Assembly: GCA_900696645.1 (NCBI GenBank)
Contig: CAADGV010000020.1
Span: 62,001-126,000, forward strand
Length of the DNA stretch: 64,000 bases
Reading direction: 5' to 3'
Origin: an uncultured Chlorobiota bacterium
GTDB lineage: Bacteria; Bacteroidota; Ignavibacteria; UBA10030; UBA6906
A model generated the notes under the pieces. The model had not been told where the DNA came from and did no database searches. It was given only the letters and a program-made list of their open reading frames with translations. Below are positions 28,891 through 37,577 of this stretch, piece by piece; position 1 is the stretch's first letter, and the number at the start of each line of letters is the position of its first letter. Made by a program: the position numbers and the translations under genes.

Positions 28891-31572
28891 ATGTCCGAAA
28901 CTGCAGAAAAGAAAAAGAAAATCTACAAGCTGGCGACCGAGTTGAACGTCTCGCACGAGACGCTGGTTGAGTTTTTGAAGAAGAAGGGATACGCGGTCAA
29001 GAACCACATGTCGTCGGTAGACGAAGACATGATGCGCGATATCACTATTCACTTCAAAAAGGAAAAAGATGTTGCCGAGAAGCACCAGCGGAAAATAGCT
29101 GAGATTCGCGAGAACAAGAAGAAGGTCGAGAAAAAGATCGAGGCACCGGAACATGCGACCGCCCCGCCTCCGGTAGTGCATACGGAACTCGTAGCCCCAG
29201 CGCCGTTGATTGCCCTGGAAGAACCTCCTGTGCAACAGCCTGCTCAGGTTGTTGAAGAAATTGTTGTCGGTCCCTCGGCTGTTGAAACTCCCGAACCGGT
29301 TGTCGAACCCGTTTCGGAGGAGCTTCCTGCTCCCGAAAAAGAGGAAGTAGCGGAAGAAAAGGCCAAGGAGCCCGAATATGTTTCCCCTCTCGAAAAGGAG
29401 CGTCGTACCAAAGTCGGCCTGACGGTAAAGGGCAAGATGGAACTTGCCCCGCCCAAGAAAGCGGTACGGCAAAAGGCTGCCGCCGCAAAACCGAAGGCGG
29501 TAGAGGAAACGCAGCCGGTACCGGTACAACCGGAATCGGAAGAAGAGCATCGAAGGAAGAAGAAAAAGAAGAAGGTCCGCGGCGGACCCGATGTCGCCGA
29601 GCCGGTTGCAGAAGTTGATGCGATCGATCGCAAGAAGAAGAAAAAGAAAAAACTCCGCACGAAAGAAATCGACCAGGCTGAAGTGAAAGATGCCATCCGC
29701 AGAACATTTGCTGCAATGGATGAAACTGTGGTGGGGACGCGGGCCGCATTTAAGAAGCGAAAGCGAAAAGAGCGTGAGGAAGAAGAGTTGCGGATGCAGG
29801 AAGAAGCCGAGCGTGACGCAGGCAAGATTCGGGTAACGGAGTTTGTGTCGGTGAACGATTTGGCAAACCTGATGCACGTCAACGTCGCTGACGTCATCAA
29901 GAAGTGTATCGAACTGGGCATGATGGTATCCATCAACCAGCGACTCGATAAAGATACGATCACACTCGTGGCCGATGAATTCGGTTTTGAGATCAGCTTC
30001 TTTGAAGAAATCACCGAAGAGGAAGTGTTTGAGGACAAAGAGGATGACCCGGCAATGTTACGCCGCCGTCCTCCCGTCGTCACAATCATGGGACACGTTG
30101 ATCACGGGAAGACATCGCTGCTTGACTACATCAGAAGGGCAAATGTTGTTGCCGGCGAATCAGGTGGCATTACGCAGCATATCGGAGCGTATGAAGTAAC
30201 AACCGCAAGTGGCAGTCGCATCACATTCCTTGATACGCCCGGTCACGAGGCGTTTACCGCCATGCGTGCCCGAGGGGCAAAAGTAACGGATATAGTCGTG
30301 CTTGTGGTTGCTGCAGATGACAGTGTCATGCCTCAAACGCTGGAGGCAATCAGCCACGCGCAGGCGGCAGGAGTTCCCATTGTTATTGCGATGAACAAGG
30401 TGGACAAACCCGACGCCAATCCCGATAGGATTCGTCAGCAGCTTGCGGAGAAGAATATTCTCGTCGAGGAGTGGGGCGGCAAGTATCAATCTGTGGAGCT
30501 TTCGGCAAAAACAGGGAAGAACGTCGATGTCCTTCTCGAAAAGATTGCCCTCGAGGCCGATGTTCTTGACCTGAAAGCAAATCCCGACAGGCTGGCATGG
30601 GGAACAATTATCGAAGCGCAGCTTGACAAAGGCAAAGGCATCACTGCAACCGTGCTTGTTCAGAAAGGCACGCTTCGCGTTGGTGAGCCGTTTCTTGCTG
30701 GAATTTATTCGGGGAAAGTCCGCGCGATGTTCGATGAGCGCGGTAATCGTGTTGAAGCAGCCGGACCGTCAACCCCCGTACAACTCACGGGTCTGGACGG
30801 ATTCCCGCAGGCGGGTGATACGTTTGTTGTTACCGAGTCGGATCGCATTGCGCGTGAAGTCAGCTTGCGTCGCCAGCAGTTGAAGCGCGAGCAGGATTTC
30901 AGGCAGATACGGTTGACGACGCTTGATGACATCTCTCAACAAATCAAAGAAGGACAAGTGAAGGAACTCAACGTCATTGTTAAGGGTGACGTTGACGGAT
31001 CGGTGGAGGCACTTTCCGATTCGCTGATGAAGATTGCGCACAAGGAAGTGAAGGTCAGGGTGATCCACAAAGGAGTGGGCACTATTTCCGAGTCGGATAT
31101 CATTCTCGCCGCTGCATCGAGCGCTGTCATTATCGGTTTCCGGGTACGCCCGAACCTGAATGCACGACGACTTGCGGAAAAAGAGAAAGTGGATATACGG
31201 ACGTACAACATCATTTATGACGCTATCAATGATGTTCGTCAGGCGTTGGAAGGATTGCTTGCTCCCGAAACGAAAGAGGAAATCACAGCAACTGTTGATG
31301 TTCGTGATGTGTTCAAAGTGCCGAAAGTCGGGAATATCGCAGGTTGTTATGTGCAAGATGGGAAGATCGTCCGCAACAATCGCGTACGCCTTGTCCGTGA
31401 CGGCATTCAGGTCTTTGAGGGAGGAATTTCCTCGTTGAAACGATTCAAGGAAGATGTTCGTGAAGTAGAGGCAGGTTTTGAATGCGGAGTCGGGCTTGAA
31501 GGGTTCAACGATATCAAAGTCGGCGACACGATCGAAGCATTCAAGATTGTCGAGACAAAACGGAAATTGTAA
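28891..31572 (+). CDS. infB: Translation initiation factor IF-2
   Basis: GTPase that brings initiator tRNA to the 30S subunit. The 893-residue protein has an IF2_N module (IYKLATELNVSHETLVEFLKK), a long Pro/Glu/Lys-rich linker with Lys runs around residues 220 and 250, a second IF2_N-like module, then the G domain with GHVDHGKT at 401-408, DTPGHEAFTAMRARGA and MNKVDKPDAN. Domains II, III and IV follow. The stop TAA shares its last base with the rbfA start, so the two are coupled. Confidence 0.97.
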   Translation: MSETAEKKKKIYKLATELNVSHETLVEFLKKKGYAVKNHMSSVDEDMMRDITIHFKKEKDVAEKHQRKIAEIRENKKKVEKKIEAPEHATAPPPVVHTELVAPAPLIALEEPPVQQPAQVVEEIVVGPSAVETPEPVVEPVSEELPAPEKEEVAEEKAKEPEYVSPLEKERRTKVGLTVKGKMELAPPKKAVRQKAAAAKPKAVEETQPVPVQPESEEEHRRKKKKKKVRGGPDVAEPVAEVDAIDRKKKKKKKLRTKEIDQAEVKDAIRRTFAAMDETVVGTRAAFKKRKRKEREEEELRMQEEAERDAGKIRVTEFVSVNDLANLMHVNVADVIKKCIELGMMVSINQRLDKDTITLVADEFGFEISFFEEITEEEVFEDKEDDPAMLRRRPPVVTIMGHVDHGKTSLLDYIRRANVVAGESGGITQHIGAYEVTTASGSRITFLDTPGHEAFTAMRARGAKVTDIVVLVVAADDSVMPQTLEAISHAQAAGVPIVIAMNKVDKPDANPDRIRQQLAEKNILVEEWGGKYQSVELSAKTGKNVDVLLEKIALEADVLDLKANPDRLAWGTIIEAQLDKGKGITATVLVQKGTLRVGEPFLAGIYSGKVRAMFDERGNRVEAAGPSTPVQLTGLDGFPQAGDTFVVTESDRIAREVSLRRQQLKREQDFRQIRLTTLDDISQQIKEGQVKELNVIVKGDVDGSVEALSDSLMKIAHKEVKVRVIHKGVGTISESDIILAAASSAVIIGFRVRPNLNARRLAEKEKVDIRTYNIIYDAINDVRQALEGLLAPETKEEITATVDVRDVFKVPKVGNIAGCYVQDGKIVRNNRVRLVRDGIQVFEGGISSLKRFKEDVREVEAGFECGVGLEGFNDIKVGDTIEAFKIVETKRKL

Positions 31573-31955
31573 TGTCGATTCGAACTGATCGTGTCGCCTC
31601 GCTGATCAAAGAAGAGATCGGCTTCATTGTCACACGTGAATACAGCAGCACCGAATACGGATTCATTACCGTTACTGACGTGCGAATGACGCCGGATTTG
31701 AAAATTGCGAAGGTGTTTTTCAGCATTTTCGGCACGCCTGAAAAACAGGCGAAAACAATGGAGATGCTTGACGGGCAGAAACAGCATATTCGGGGCGAGG
31801 TTGCACACCGCGTGCATCTGAAGTTCGCACCGGCGCTCCAATTCTATCAGGACACAACGATGGATGAGGTTGATAAGATCAACCGGCTTATCAATAAGAT
31901 TCACTCGGAAGAGCAGAAGAATGGCAACGATTCTCAATCGAAAGCTGAATCTTGA
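31572..31955 (+). CDS. rbfA: Ribosome-binding factor A
   Basis: Cold-shock and 16S rRNA processing factor of the 30S subunit. The 127-residue protein shows the RbfA pattern RTDRVASLIKEEIGFIV near the start and VTDVRMTPDLKIAKVFFS, then RVHLKFAPALQFYQDTTMDEVDKI. Start ATG 31572 overlaps the infB stop, and truB starts 35 bases inside its 3' end. Both fit the conserved operon. Confidence 0.95.
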   Translation: MSIRTDRVASLIKEEIGFIVTREYSSTEYGFITVTDVRMTPDLKIAKVFFSIFGTPEKQAKTMEMLDGQKQHIRGEVAHRVHLKFAPALQFYQDTTMDEVDKINRLINKIHSEEQKNGNDSQSKAES

Positions 31956-32625
31956 AGAAGGTGAGATGTTTCTTGTCAGCAAGCCGTTGGAGTGGTCGTC
32001 GTTTGATGTTGTCAACAAGATGCGAAGCATCTTTCATATCGAACGGATCGGGCACGCCGGCACGCTGGACAAGAATGCGACAGGATTGCTGATCGTTTGC
32101 ACGGGAAAGAAAACGAAGGAACTCTCCGGGTTCCAGGAACTTGAAAAAGAATACGCCGTAACAATGCGGCTTGGTGAACGGACGGAAAGTTATGACGCGG
32201 AGACTCCTGTCATTGAGTCGAGTGACGTCTGCGGACTCAGCAACGAGAACATTCGCTCAGCGATTGCACGCTTCATCGGCAATCAAACCCAACTGCCGCC
32301 GATGTGGTCGGCAGCAAAAGTTCGGGGCAAACGATTGTACAAATATGCCCGCAAGGGGGTTGAAGTCGAGCGCCGTCCCCGTGATGTGTACATTCGGAAT
32401 ATCGCCGTGACCCGGATCGCTGTTCCTGACGTGGAGATGACGGTGGTATGTTCGAAAGGTACGTATGTGCGGACTCTTGTGAATGATATCGGACTTGATC
32501 TCGGCGTGGGAGCGCATGTGGCGGCGTTATCGCGCACGCGTATCGGGGATTTTCATCTTTCCGATGCGCTGACGCTTGATGATCTTATGCAGTACAAGCA
32601 TGCTCGTCGCAATGAGAGGTTATGA
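31921..32625 (+). CDS. truB: tRNA pseudouridine(55) synthase
   Basis: Forms pseudouridine 55 in the T-loop of tRNA. The 234-residue protein has FLVSKPLEWSSFDVVNKMR, the catalytic Asp50 in GHAGTLDKNATGLLIVC, YAVTMRLGERTESYD, and SCSKGTYVRTL-like VVCSKGTYVRTLVNDIG. I choose ATG 31921 (MATILNRKLNLEEGE) because related proteins keep this N-terminal stretch. ATG 31966 with an adjacent GAAGGTGAG is a possible shorter start. The gene overlaps rbfA by 35 bases and ribF by 4 (ATGA). Confidence 0.92.
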   Translation: MATILNRKLNLEEGEMFLVSKPLEWSSFDVVNKMRSIFHIERIGHAGTLDKNATGLLIVCTGKKTKELSGFQELEKEYAVTMRLGERTESYDAETPVIESSDVCGLSNENIRSAIARFIGNQTQLPPMWSAAKVRGKRLYKYARKGVEVERRPRDVYIRNIAVTRIAVPDVEMTVVCSKGTYVRTLVNDIGLDLGVGAHVAALSRTRIGDFHLSDALTLDDLMQYKHARRNERL

Positions 32626-33569
32626 TCGTTGTTCGTTCATTTGATGAATTGACAAACGATCCCAATTCGGTTGTCACGGTTGGGACGTTCGACGGTGTTC
32701 ATCTGGCGCACAAAGAAATCGTGCGGGAGGTGGTGCATCGGGCGCGCATGCGCGAGGGTCGCAGCGTTGTGGTGACGTTTGACCCGCATCCGAAAGAAGT
32801 TGTAACTTCTCAACGCGGCCCGGTTTCCTTGTTGACAACAATAGAAGAACGGCTTGAGCAGTTTTCCGTGCTTGGGGTTGAGATGCTCTACATCATCGCC
32901 TTCACGTATGAATTCTCACGGCAGAGTTCTGAAGAATTCTACCGGCGCTACCTGATTGATGGAACAGGCGTCAGCGAGGTTGTTGTCGGCTACGATCATA
33001 TGTTCGGCAGGGATCGGGAAGGCAAAACCGGGGAGCTCGTGACAATGGGAAAGCGGTACGATTTTTCGGTATTTGCCATGCACCCGTTTACCGTTGATGG
33101 TCAAGTGGTGAGCAGTACGCAAATCAGAAAATCGCTTGCTGCCGGCGATATCGAACGGGCGAACAAGTTCCTCGGTCGTGAGTATTCCCTTCGGGGAACA
33201 GTTGTACGGGGAGATGAGCGCGGGCGGACAATCGGGTTCCCGACCGCAAATATCCTTCCCGATTCAGAGAAGAAGATGGTGCCGCTTAACGGTGTCTACT
33301 TCGTCGGCGTAACTGTCCGCGAACAGACATACTTCGGCATGATGAATATCGGTGTACGGCCGACGGTTTCTGATGCTTCGCGACGGACATTGGAGGTACA
33401 TCTGTTCGATTTTAACGAGGATATTTACGGGGAAGAAATAACAGTCAGATTTATCAGCAAGCTTCGGGATGAGCAGAAATTTGCTTCTCTTGAAGAACTC
33501 ACGCGGCAACTCGGCCATGACAGGGAAGGATCCCTGAAACTGATTGCCAGACAGCAGGAACGACAATAA
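32622..33569 (+). CDS. ribF: Bifunctional riboflavin kinase / FAD synthetase
   Basis: Makes FMN and FAD from riboflavin. The N-terminal adenylyltransferase shows TVGTFDGVHLAHKEIV, TFDPHPKEVV and the SSTQIRKSLAAGDIERAN segment. The C-terminal kinase domain shows RGRTIGFPTANI and MMNIGVRPTV. The 315-residue length is standard. It overlaps truB by four bases and lies 36 bases before rpsO. Confidence 0.96.
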   Translation: MIVVRSFDELTNDPNSVVTVGTFDGVHLAHKEIVREVVHRARMREGRSVVVTFDPHPKEVVTSQRGPVSLLTTIEERLEQFSVLGVEMLYIIAFTYEFSRQSSEEFYRRYLIDGTGVSEVVVGYDHMFGRDREGKTGELVTMGKRYDFSVFAMHPFTVDGQVVSSTQIRKSLAAGDIERANKFLGREYSLRGTVVRGDERGRTIGFPTANILPDSEKKMVPLNGVYFVGVTVREQTYFGMMNIGVRPTVSDASRRTLEVHLFDFNEDIYGEEITVRFISKLRDEQKFASLEELTRQLGHDREGSLKLIARQQERQ

Positions 33570-33605
33570 CAGTAATCTTTTAACGATAAACGTAGGAGCC
33601 TTATC

Positions 33606-33875
33606 ATGGCGTTAACGAAGGAACAAAAAGCAGAAATCATCAAGAAGTACGGCAAAGGCCCGCAGGATACAGGATTGCCCGAGGTTCAGGTGGCGTTGCT
33701 TACGGCGCGCATCAACGATCTCGCGCCGCATTTCGAAAAATTCGGAAAAGATCACCATTCAAGGGTTGGTCTTCTCCGTATGGTCGGCAAGCGTCGCCGC
33801 CTTCTGGATTATTTGCAGGAGAAGAACATCGACCGCTACCGAAAACTGATTGCCGACCTCAACATCAGAAAATAA
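33606..33875 (+). CDS. rpsO: 30S ribosomal protein S15
   Basis: Small ribosomal subunit protein of 89 residues that binds 16S rRNA early in assembly. Typical stretches are [40 protein letters not shown] and a final [13 protein letters not shown]. It starts at ATG 33606 after GTAGGAGCC. The rpsO-pnp pair that follows is among the most conserved bacterial gene pairs. Confidence 0.98.
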   Translation: MALTKEQKAEIIKKYGKGPQDTGLPEVQVALLTARINDLAPHFEKFGKDHHSRVGLLRMVGKRRRLLDYLQEKNIDRYRKLIADLNIRK

Positions 33876-33905
33876 CTATTGCACCGCATCTAACAGAAAG
33901 TACAT

Positions 33906-36011
33906 ATGAAGGTAACAAAAGAGATTAACCTCGGCGGTAAGCCGTTTTCACTGGAGACGGGCCGGTTTGCTAAGCAGGCAGATGGTGCTATCATGGCGCG
34001 CCACGGCGATACGATGGTACTTGCCACCGTTGTCGGCGCACGGACGGTAAGGGAGGGATTGGATTACTTCCCGCTGCAAGTCGAGTACCGCGAAAAGGCT
34101 GCATCAGCAGGAAAAATTCCCGGAGGATTCTTCAAGCGTGAAGCCCGACCGACAGAAAAGGAAATCCTATCGGCCCGCCTCATCGACCGGCCTATTCGTC
34201 CTTTGTTCCCCGAATGGTTCAAGTGTGAGACACAGGTCATGGTGACGGTCTATTCATCCGATCAAGAGCATGACGGCGATGTGATCGGGGCAGTGGCAGC
34301 TTCAGCGGCTCTTGCGATTTCAGACATTCCATTTGAAGGACCTGTAGGTGAAGTCCGCGTAGGACGAATCAGCGGACAGTTTGTGATTAACCCGACCTTT
34401 ACCGAGTTGCGAACAAGCGACATGGATGTTATTGTTGCAGGAACAAGCGATTCGATCTTGATGGTGGAAGGTGAAGCTCACGAAATCTCTGAACAGGATA
34501 TGCTTGCCGCACTGGAGTTTGCCCATGGTCATATCAAGAGCCTCTGCAATCTGCAACTCGAGCTTCTCAAAGAAGTCGGCAAGGCGAAGCGCGTAGCCCC
34601 GCCGGCCGAAGGAAATCCGGAATTGCTTGCTGCTGTTCAACAAACGGTTGGAAACAAAATAGCCGAGTTGGCAAACACGCCTCTCTTGAAGGAAGAACGA
34701 GCAGCCCGTACTCAGGCAATCTACGAAGAAACACAAACTGCGCTTGCAGAAAAGTTTCCCGATCAAGAGAAAGTCATCTCCGAACTCCTGCATCAGATGG
34801 AATATGTGGAAATGAGAAAGATGATTCTCGAGAAGGGCAAACGCCTGGACGGAAGAGGGCTTGAAGACATCCGCCCGATTACAATTGAAGTCGGAATTCT
34901 CCCGCGAACACATGGTTCTGCGCTGTTTCAGCGAGGTGAAACGCAGAGTCTCACAACGCTTACGCTCGGCACAAAACTCGACGAACAAGTGATAGACGGA
35001 CTCTTGCCTGATTCAACGAAACGGTTCATGCTGCATTACAATTTTCCGCCGTTCTCGGTTGGGGAAGTCGGAAGGTTGGGAACGACGGGACGTCGTGAAA
35101 TCGGGCACGGTAATCTTGCCGAACGTTCGATCAAAGTGCTGATGCCGCCGGAAAACGAATTTCCCTACACCGTCCGGCTCGTTTCTGATATTCTCGAATC
35201 GAACGGGTCGTCATCAATGGCAACTGTGTGCGCAGGAACGCTTGCATTGCTGGATGGTGGCGTTCCGTTGAAAAAGCCTGTTGCTGGAATTGCAATGGGC
35301 CTTGTGAAGGAAGGTGACAAGACGGCAATTCTGAGCGATATTCTCGGCAACGAGGATCATCTGGGTGATATGGACTTCAAGGTTGCCGGAACGACCGAAG
35401 GGATAACCGCCTTCCAAATGGATATCAAGATTCGCGGCATCTCGTTGGAAATTATGCAGAAGGCTCTTGCGCAAGCCCGGATCGGACGCATGCACATTCT
35501 TGGCAAGATGAATGAAGCGATCGCCAAACCGCGTCCCGATCTTTCGACGTACGCACCACGCCTTACGACGCTGAAAATTCCGGTTGATATGATCGGCGCG
35601 TTGATTGGCCCGGGTGGAAAGAATATCCGGCAAATTGTGAAGGACAGCGGCGCCGAGATCAACATCGAAGACGACGGAACAGTTGTCGTTGCCGCCACAA
35701 CCAAGGAAGCGGCTGACAAGGCGCTGAACGCAATCGGCAGAATAACCGAAACACCGGAGGTTGGTAAAATCTACAGGGCACGTGTGACGAAAGTAATGGA
35801 TTTCGGAGCGTTTGTTGAGTTCCTTCCCGGAAAAGAAGGTCTCGTGCATGTGTCGCAGCTTGATATCAAGCGCGTCAACAAGCCATCCGATGTTGTCAAA
35901 GTGGGCGATGAATTCGATGTGAAGATTACGGACAAGGATGATCAGGGACGATGGAAACTCAGTCGCAAAGTTCTTATGACCCAGGAACACGAAAAGCCGG
36001 TTCAGTCATAA
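33906..36011 (+). CDS. pnp: Polyribonucleotide nucleotidyltransferase
   Basis: Phosphorolytic 3'-to-5' exoribonuclease of the RNA degradosome. The 701-residue protein has two RNase PH-like halves (first with [27 protein letters not shown] in parts, second with [26 protein letters not shown] and [18 protein letters not shown]), then a KH domain ([16 protein letters not shown]) and an S1 domain ([24 protein letters not shown]). It ends the translation operon. The next gene starts 16 bases later. Confidence 0.97.
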   Translation: MKVTKEINLGGKPFSLETGRFAKQADGAIMARHGDTMVLATVVGARTVREGLDYFPLQVEYREKAASAGKIPGGFFKREARPTEKEILSARLIDRPIRPLFPEWFKCETQVMVTVYSSDQEHDGDVIGAVAASAALAISDIPFEGPVGEVRVGRISGQFVINPTFTELRTSDMDVIVAGTSDSILMVEGEAHEISEQDMLAALEFAHGHIKSLCNLQLELLKEVGKAKRVAPPAEGNPELLAAVQQTVGNKIAELANTPLLKEERAARTQAIYEETQTALAEKFPDQEKVISELLHQMEYVEMRKMILEKGKRLDGRGLEDIRPITIEVGILPRTHGSALFQRGETQSLTTLTLGTKLDEQVIDGLLPDSTKRFMLHYNFPPFSVGEVGRLGTTGRREIGHGNLAERSIKVLMPPENEFPYTVRLVSDILESNGSSSMATVCAGTLALLDGGVPLKKPVAGIAMGLVKEGDKTAILSDILGNEDHLGDMDFKVAGTTEGITAFQMDIKIRGISLEIMQKALAQARIGRMHILGKMNEAIAKPRPDLSTYAPRLTTLKIPVDMIGALIGPGGKNIRQIVKDSGAEINIEDDGTVVVAATTKEAADKALNAIGRITETPEVGKIYRARVTKVMDFGAFVEFLPGKEGLVHVSQLDIKRVNKPSDVVKVGDEFDVKITDKDDQGRWKLSRKVLMTQEHEKPVQS

Positions 36012-36027
36012 CAACCGCAAGGGGAGC

Positions 36028-37512
36028 ATGATGAAGGTGATTCTTCCGCGCTATATGCTTGCATTGATGGCCTGCTTTGTTTTGCAGGCGGGGGTTGCGC
36101 AGAACATCGAGAACAAAATCGCCGTCGGGCTTCGTGTCGGACCCAATATTTGGATGAACGACATGAACGACCGCCGGGTTGGATTCGGGGTTGAAGCACT
36201 TTCCCGATACGGTGTCTCGAGGACATTCAGTGCAGGGTTGGCCTTCGGTTATGACAAGATCGCGGCAAAGCAGTTTCCTGTTTCCGCCACCATACCTATC
36301 AATCACGTTCAAGCTAATGTCTTTCACGCGAGTATCACCGCGTGGCTTCAACTCTCCTCCGGCACGTTCTCGCCGTATCTGTATTTCGGGATTGGCGGGA
36401 TGCACTACACCCGAAAAGATGGTTCGGGGTGGCCCTATCCGAAAGAGGACGGAGGCCACAGCGCTGCGTATGTTCCGATCGGCTTCGGGTTTGAGACCTT
36501 TGTCCACCGGAAGGGTTCGCTTATGTTCGACTTCGGGTTCAGGGTGATTGACAAGGCGACTGACAATGTTCCTACGGGGTCAGATTCCTATCCGACTATG
36601 AAGATCGGGTACACGCTGTACTTTGGGGCGAATGACGACGATGACTCCGATGGTGACGGCCTTACGGATGGAGAAGAAAGACAAATCGGCACCGATCCGA
36701 ATGATCCCGATTCGGACCAAGACGGTCTTTCCGATGGTCAGGAAGTGAAAGTCTACAAAACCGATCCGCTCAACCCTGACACCGATGGCGACGGACTCAG
36801 GGATGGTGATGAGGTGTTCAGGTTCGGGACTGACCCGTTGCATCCTGATACCGATCGTGACGGACTCAGTGATTGGGATGAAATCTACAAGCATAATACG
36901 GATCCGTTGAAGCCCGATACCGATAAAGACGGACTCACGGATGGCGAAGAGGTGTTGCTCTACAAAACGGATCCGCTGAAACCCGATAGCGACGGAGACG
37001 GACTGAACGACTACAATGAAATCATGTCGTTCAAAACAGATCCTACGAAGGCAGATACAGATGGCGGGGGTGTTGATGACGGAACGGAGATCAAACGGGG
37101 CACGAACCCGCTGGATCCGAAAGATGATTTCCCCGCGTTGAAGCCGACAGCACCGCCGCCCATCGCGCTTGGCGAAGTGATAGTGTACGACGAATTAAAG
37201 TTCGCTCCCTGGAGTTCCCAAATCTCCCCTGCGGCAGAACAAGTATTGGAGAGGATTCTGGAGATACTTACCCTCAATCCCCAAATTGAAATGGAGATTC
37301 GCGGGTACACAGACAATGGCGGCGCTCTCGAACGAAACATTGCAGTGTCGGGTGAACGAGCGAAAGCTGTCAAAGGCTGGCTGGAAGCTCGCGGAATTGC
37401 GGCATCAAGGCTTACCGCGAAAGGATTCGGACCCAGAAACCCGATTGCCTCAAACGCAACCGAGGCCGGACGCGAGAAGAACCGGCGAATTGAGTTTGTA
37501 CGTACGAAGTAG
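36028..37512 (+). CDS. OmpA family protein with thrombospondin type 3 repeats
   Basis: Outer-membrane/peptidoglycan anchor of 494 residues. A signal peptide (MMKVILPRYMLALMACFVLQ, cleavage after GVAQ) precedes a beta-barrel-like domain of about 180 residues. Then come about seven calcium-binding TSP3-type repeats (DSDGDGLTDGEE, DSDQDGLSDGQE, DTDGDGLRDGDE and so on, residues about 208-370). The C-terminal OmpA domain has GYTDNGGALERN and RAKAVKGWLEARGI, which keep the Asp and Arg that bind diaminopimelate. The family usually tethers outer membrane to cell wall. A strong terminator follows 25 bases after the stop. Confidence 0.93.
   Translation: MMKVILPRYMLALMACFVLQAGVAQNIENKIAVGLRVGPNIWMNDMNDRRVGFGVEALSRYGVSRTFSAGLAFGYDKIAAKQFPVSATIPINHVQANVFHASITAWLQLSSGTFSPYLYFGIGGMHYTRKDGSGWPYPKEDGGHSAAYVPIGFGFETFVHRKGSLMFDFGFRVIDKATDNVPTGSDSYPTMKIGYTLYFGANDDDDSDGDGLTDGEERQIGTDPNDPDSDQDGLSDGQEVKVYKTDPLNPDTDGDGLRDGDEVFRFGTDPLHPDTDRDGLSDWDEIYKHNTDPLKPDTDKDGLTDGEEVLLYKTDPLKPDSDGDGLNDYNEIMSFKTDPTKADTDGGGVDDGTEIKRGTNPLDPKDDFPALKPTAPPPIALGEVIVYDELKFAPWSSQISPAAEQVLERILEILTLNPQIEMEIRGYTDNGGALERNIAVSGERAKAVKGWLEARGIAASRLTAKGFGPRNPIASNATEAGREKNRRIEFVRTK
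36640..37110 (+). repeat. Tandem TSP3 coding repeats
   Basis: Within the OmpA-family gene, units of roughly 69 bases encode D-x-D-x-DG-L-x-D-x-x-E followed by a variable segment and TDP. Each unit provides calcium-ligand Asp residues. The last unit is degenerate (ADTDGGGVDDGTE). The DNA periodicity comes from these protein repeats. Confidence 0.85.
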
Positions 37513-37537
37513 GGGCGTTGTTGAAGAAGCGTTGGAG

Positions 37538-37571
37538 AAGGGCGTAGCGCAAACGGGCGCTACGCCCTTTT
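37538..37571 (+). terminator. Intrinsic terminator between convergent genes
   Basis: GGGCGTAGCGC (37540-37550) pairs perfectly with GCGCTACGCCC (37557-37567) across a six-base loop, extended by two A-T pairs and followed by TTTT. It ends the OmpA-family transcript. bshC converges from the right and stops at 37578. On the minus strand the tract after the stem is CTTCTCC, too weak for a good terminator in that direction. Confidence 0.88.
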
Positions 37572-37577
37572 GTGTTC

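Noticed and set aside
28147-30089. Long open frames on the minus strand opposite nusA and infB (221, 339 and 281 residues)
   Set aside because: They are antisense to well-recognised genes. Their composition (Ser/Phe/Leu/Arg runs) mirrors the Glu/Lys-rich codons of the sense strand, and they have no family motifs or ribosome sites.
35214-35990. 258-residue minus-strand frame inside pnp
   Set aside because: Complementary shadow of the PNPase coding sequence. No motif, and pnp is complete and intact.
36640-37110. Periodic DNA that could look like a tandem-repeat or CRISPR array
   Set aside because: The period encodes TSP3 calcium-binding repeats in an intact reading frame. The units vary as protein repeats do and lack unique spacers.
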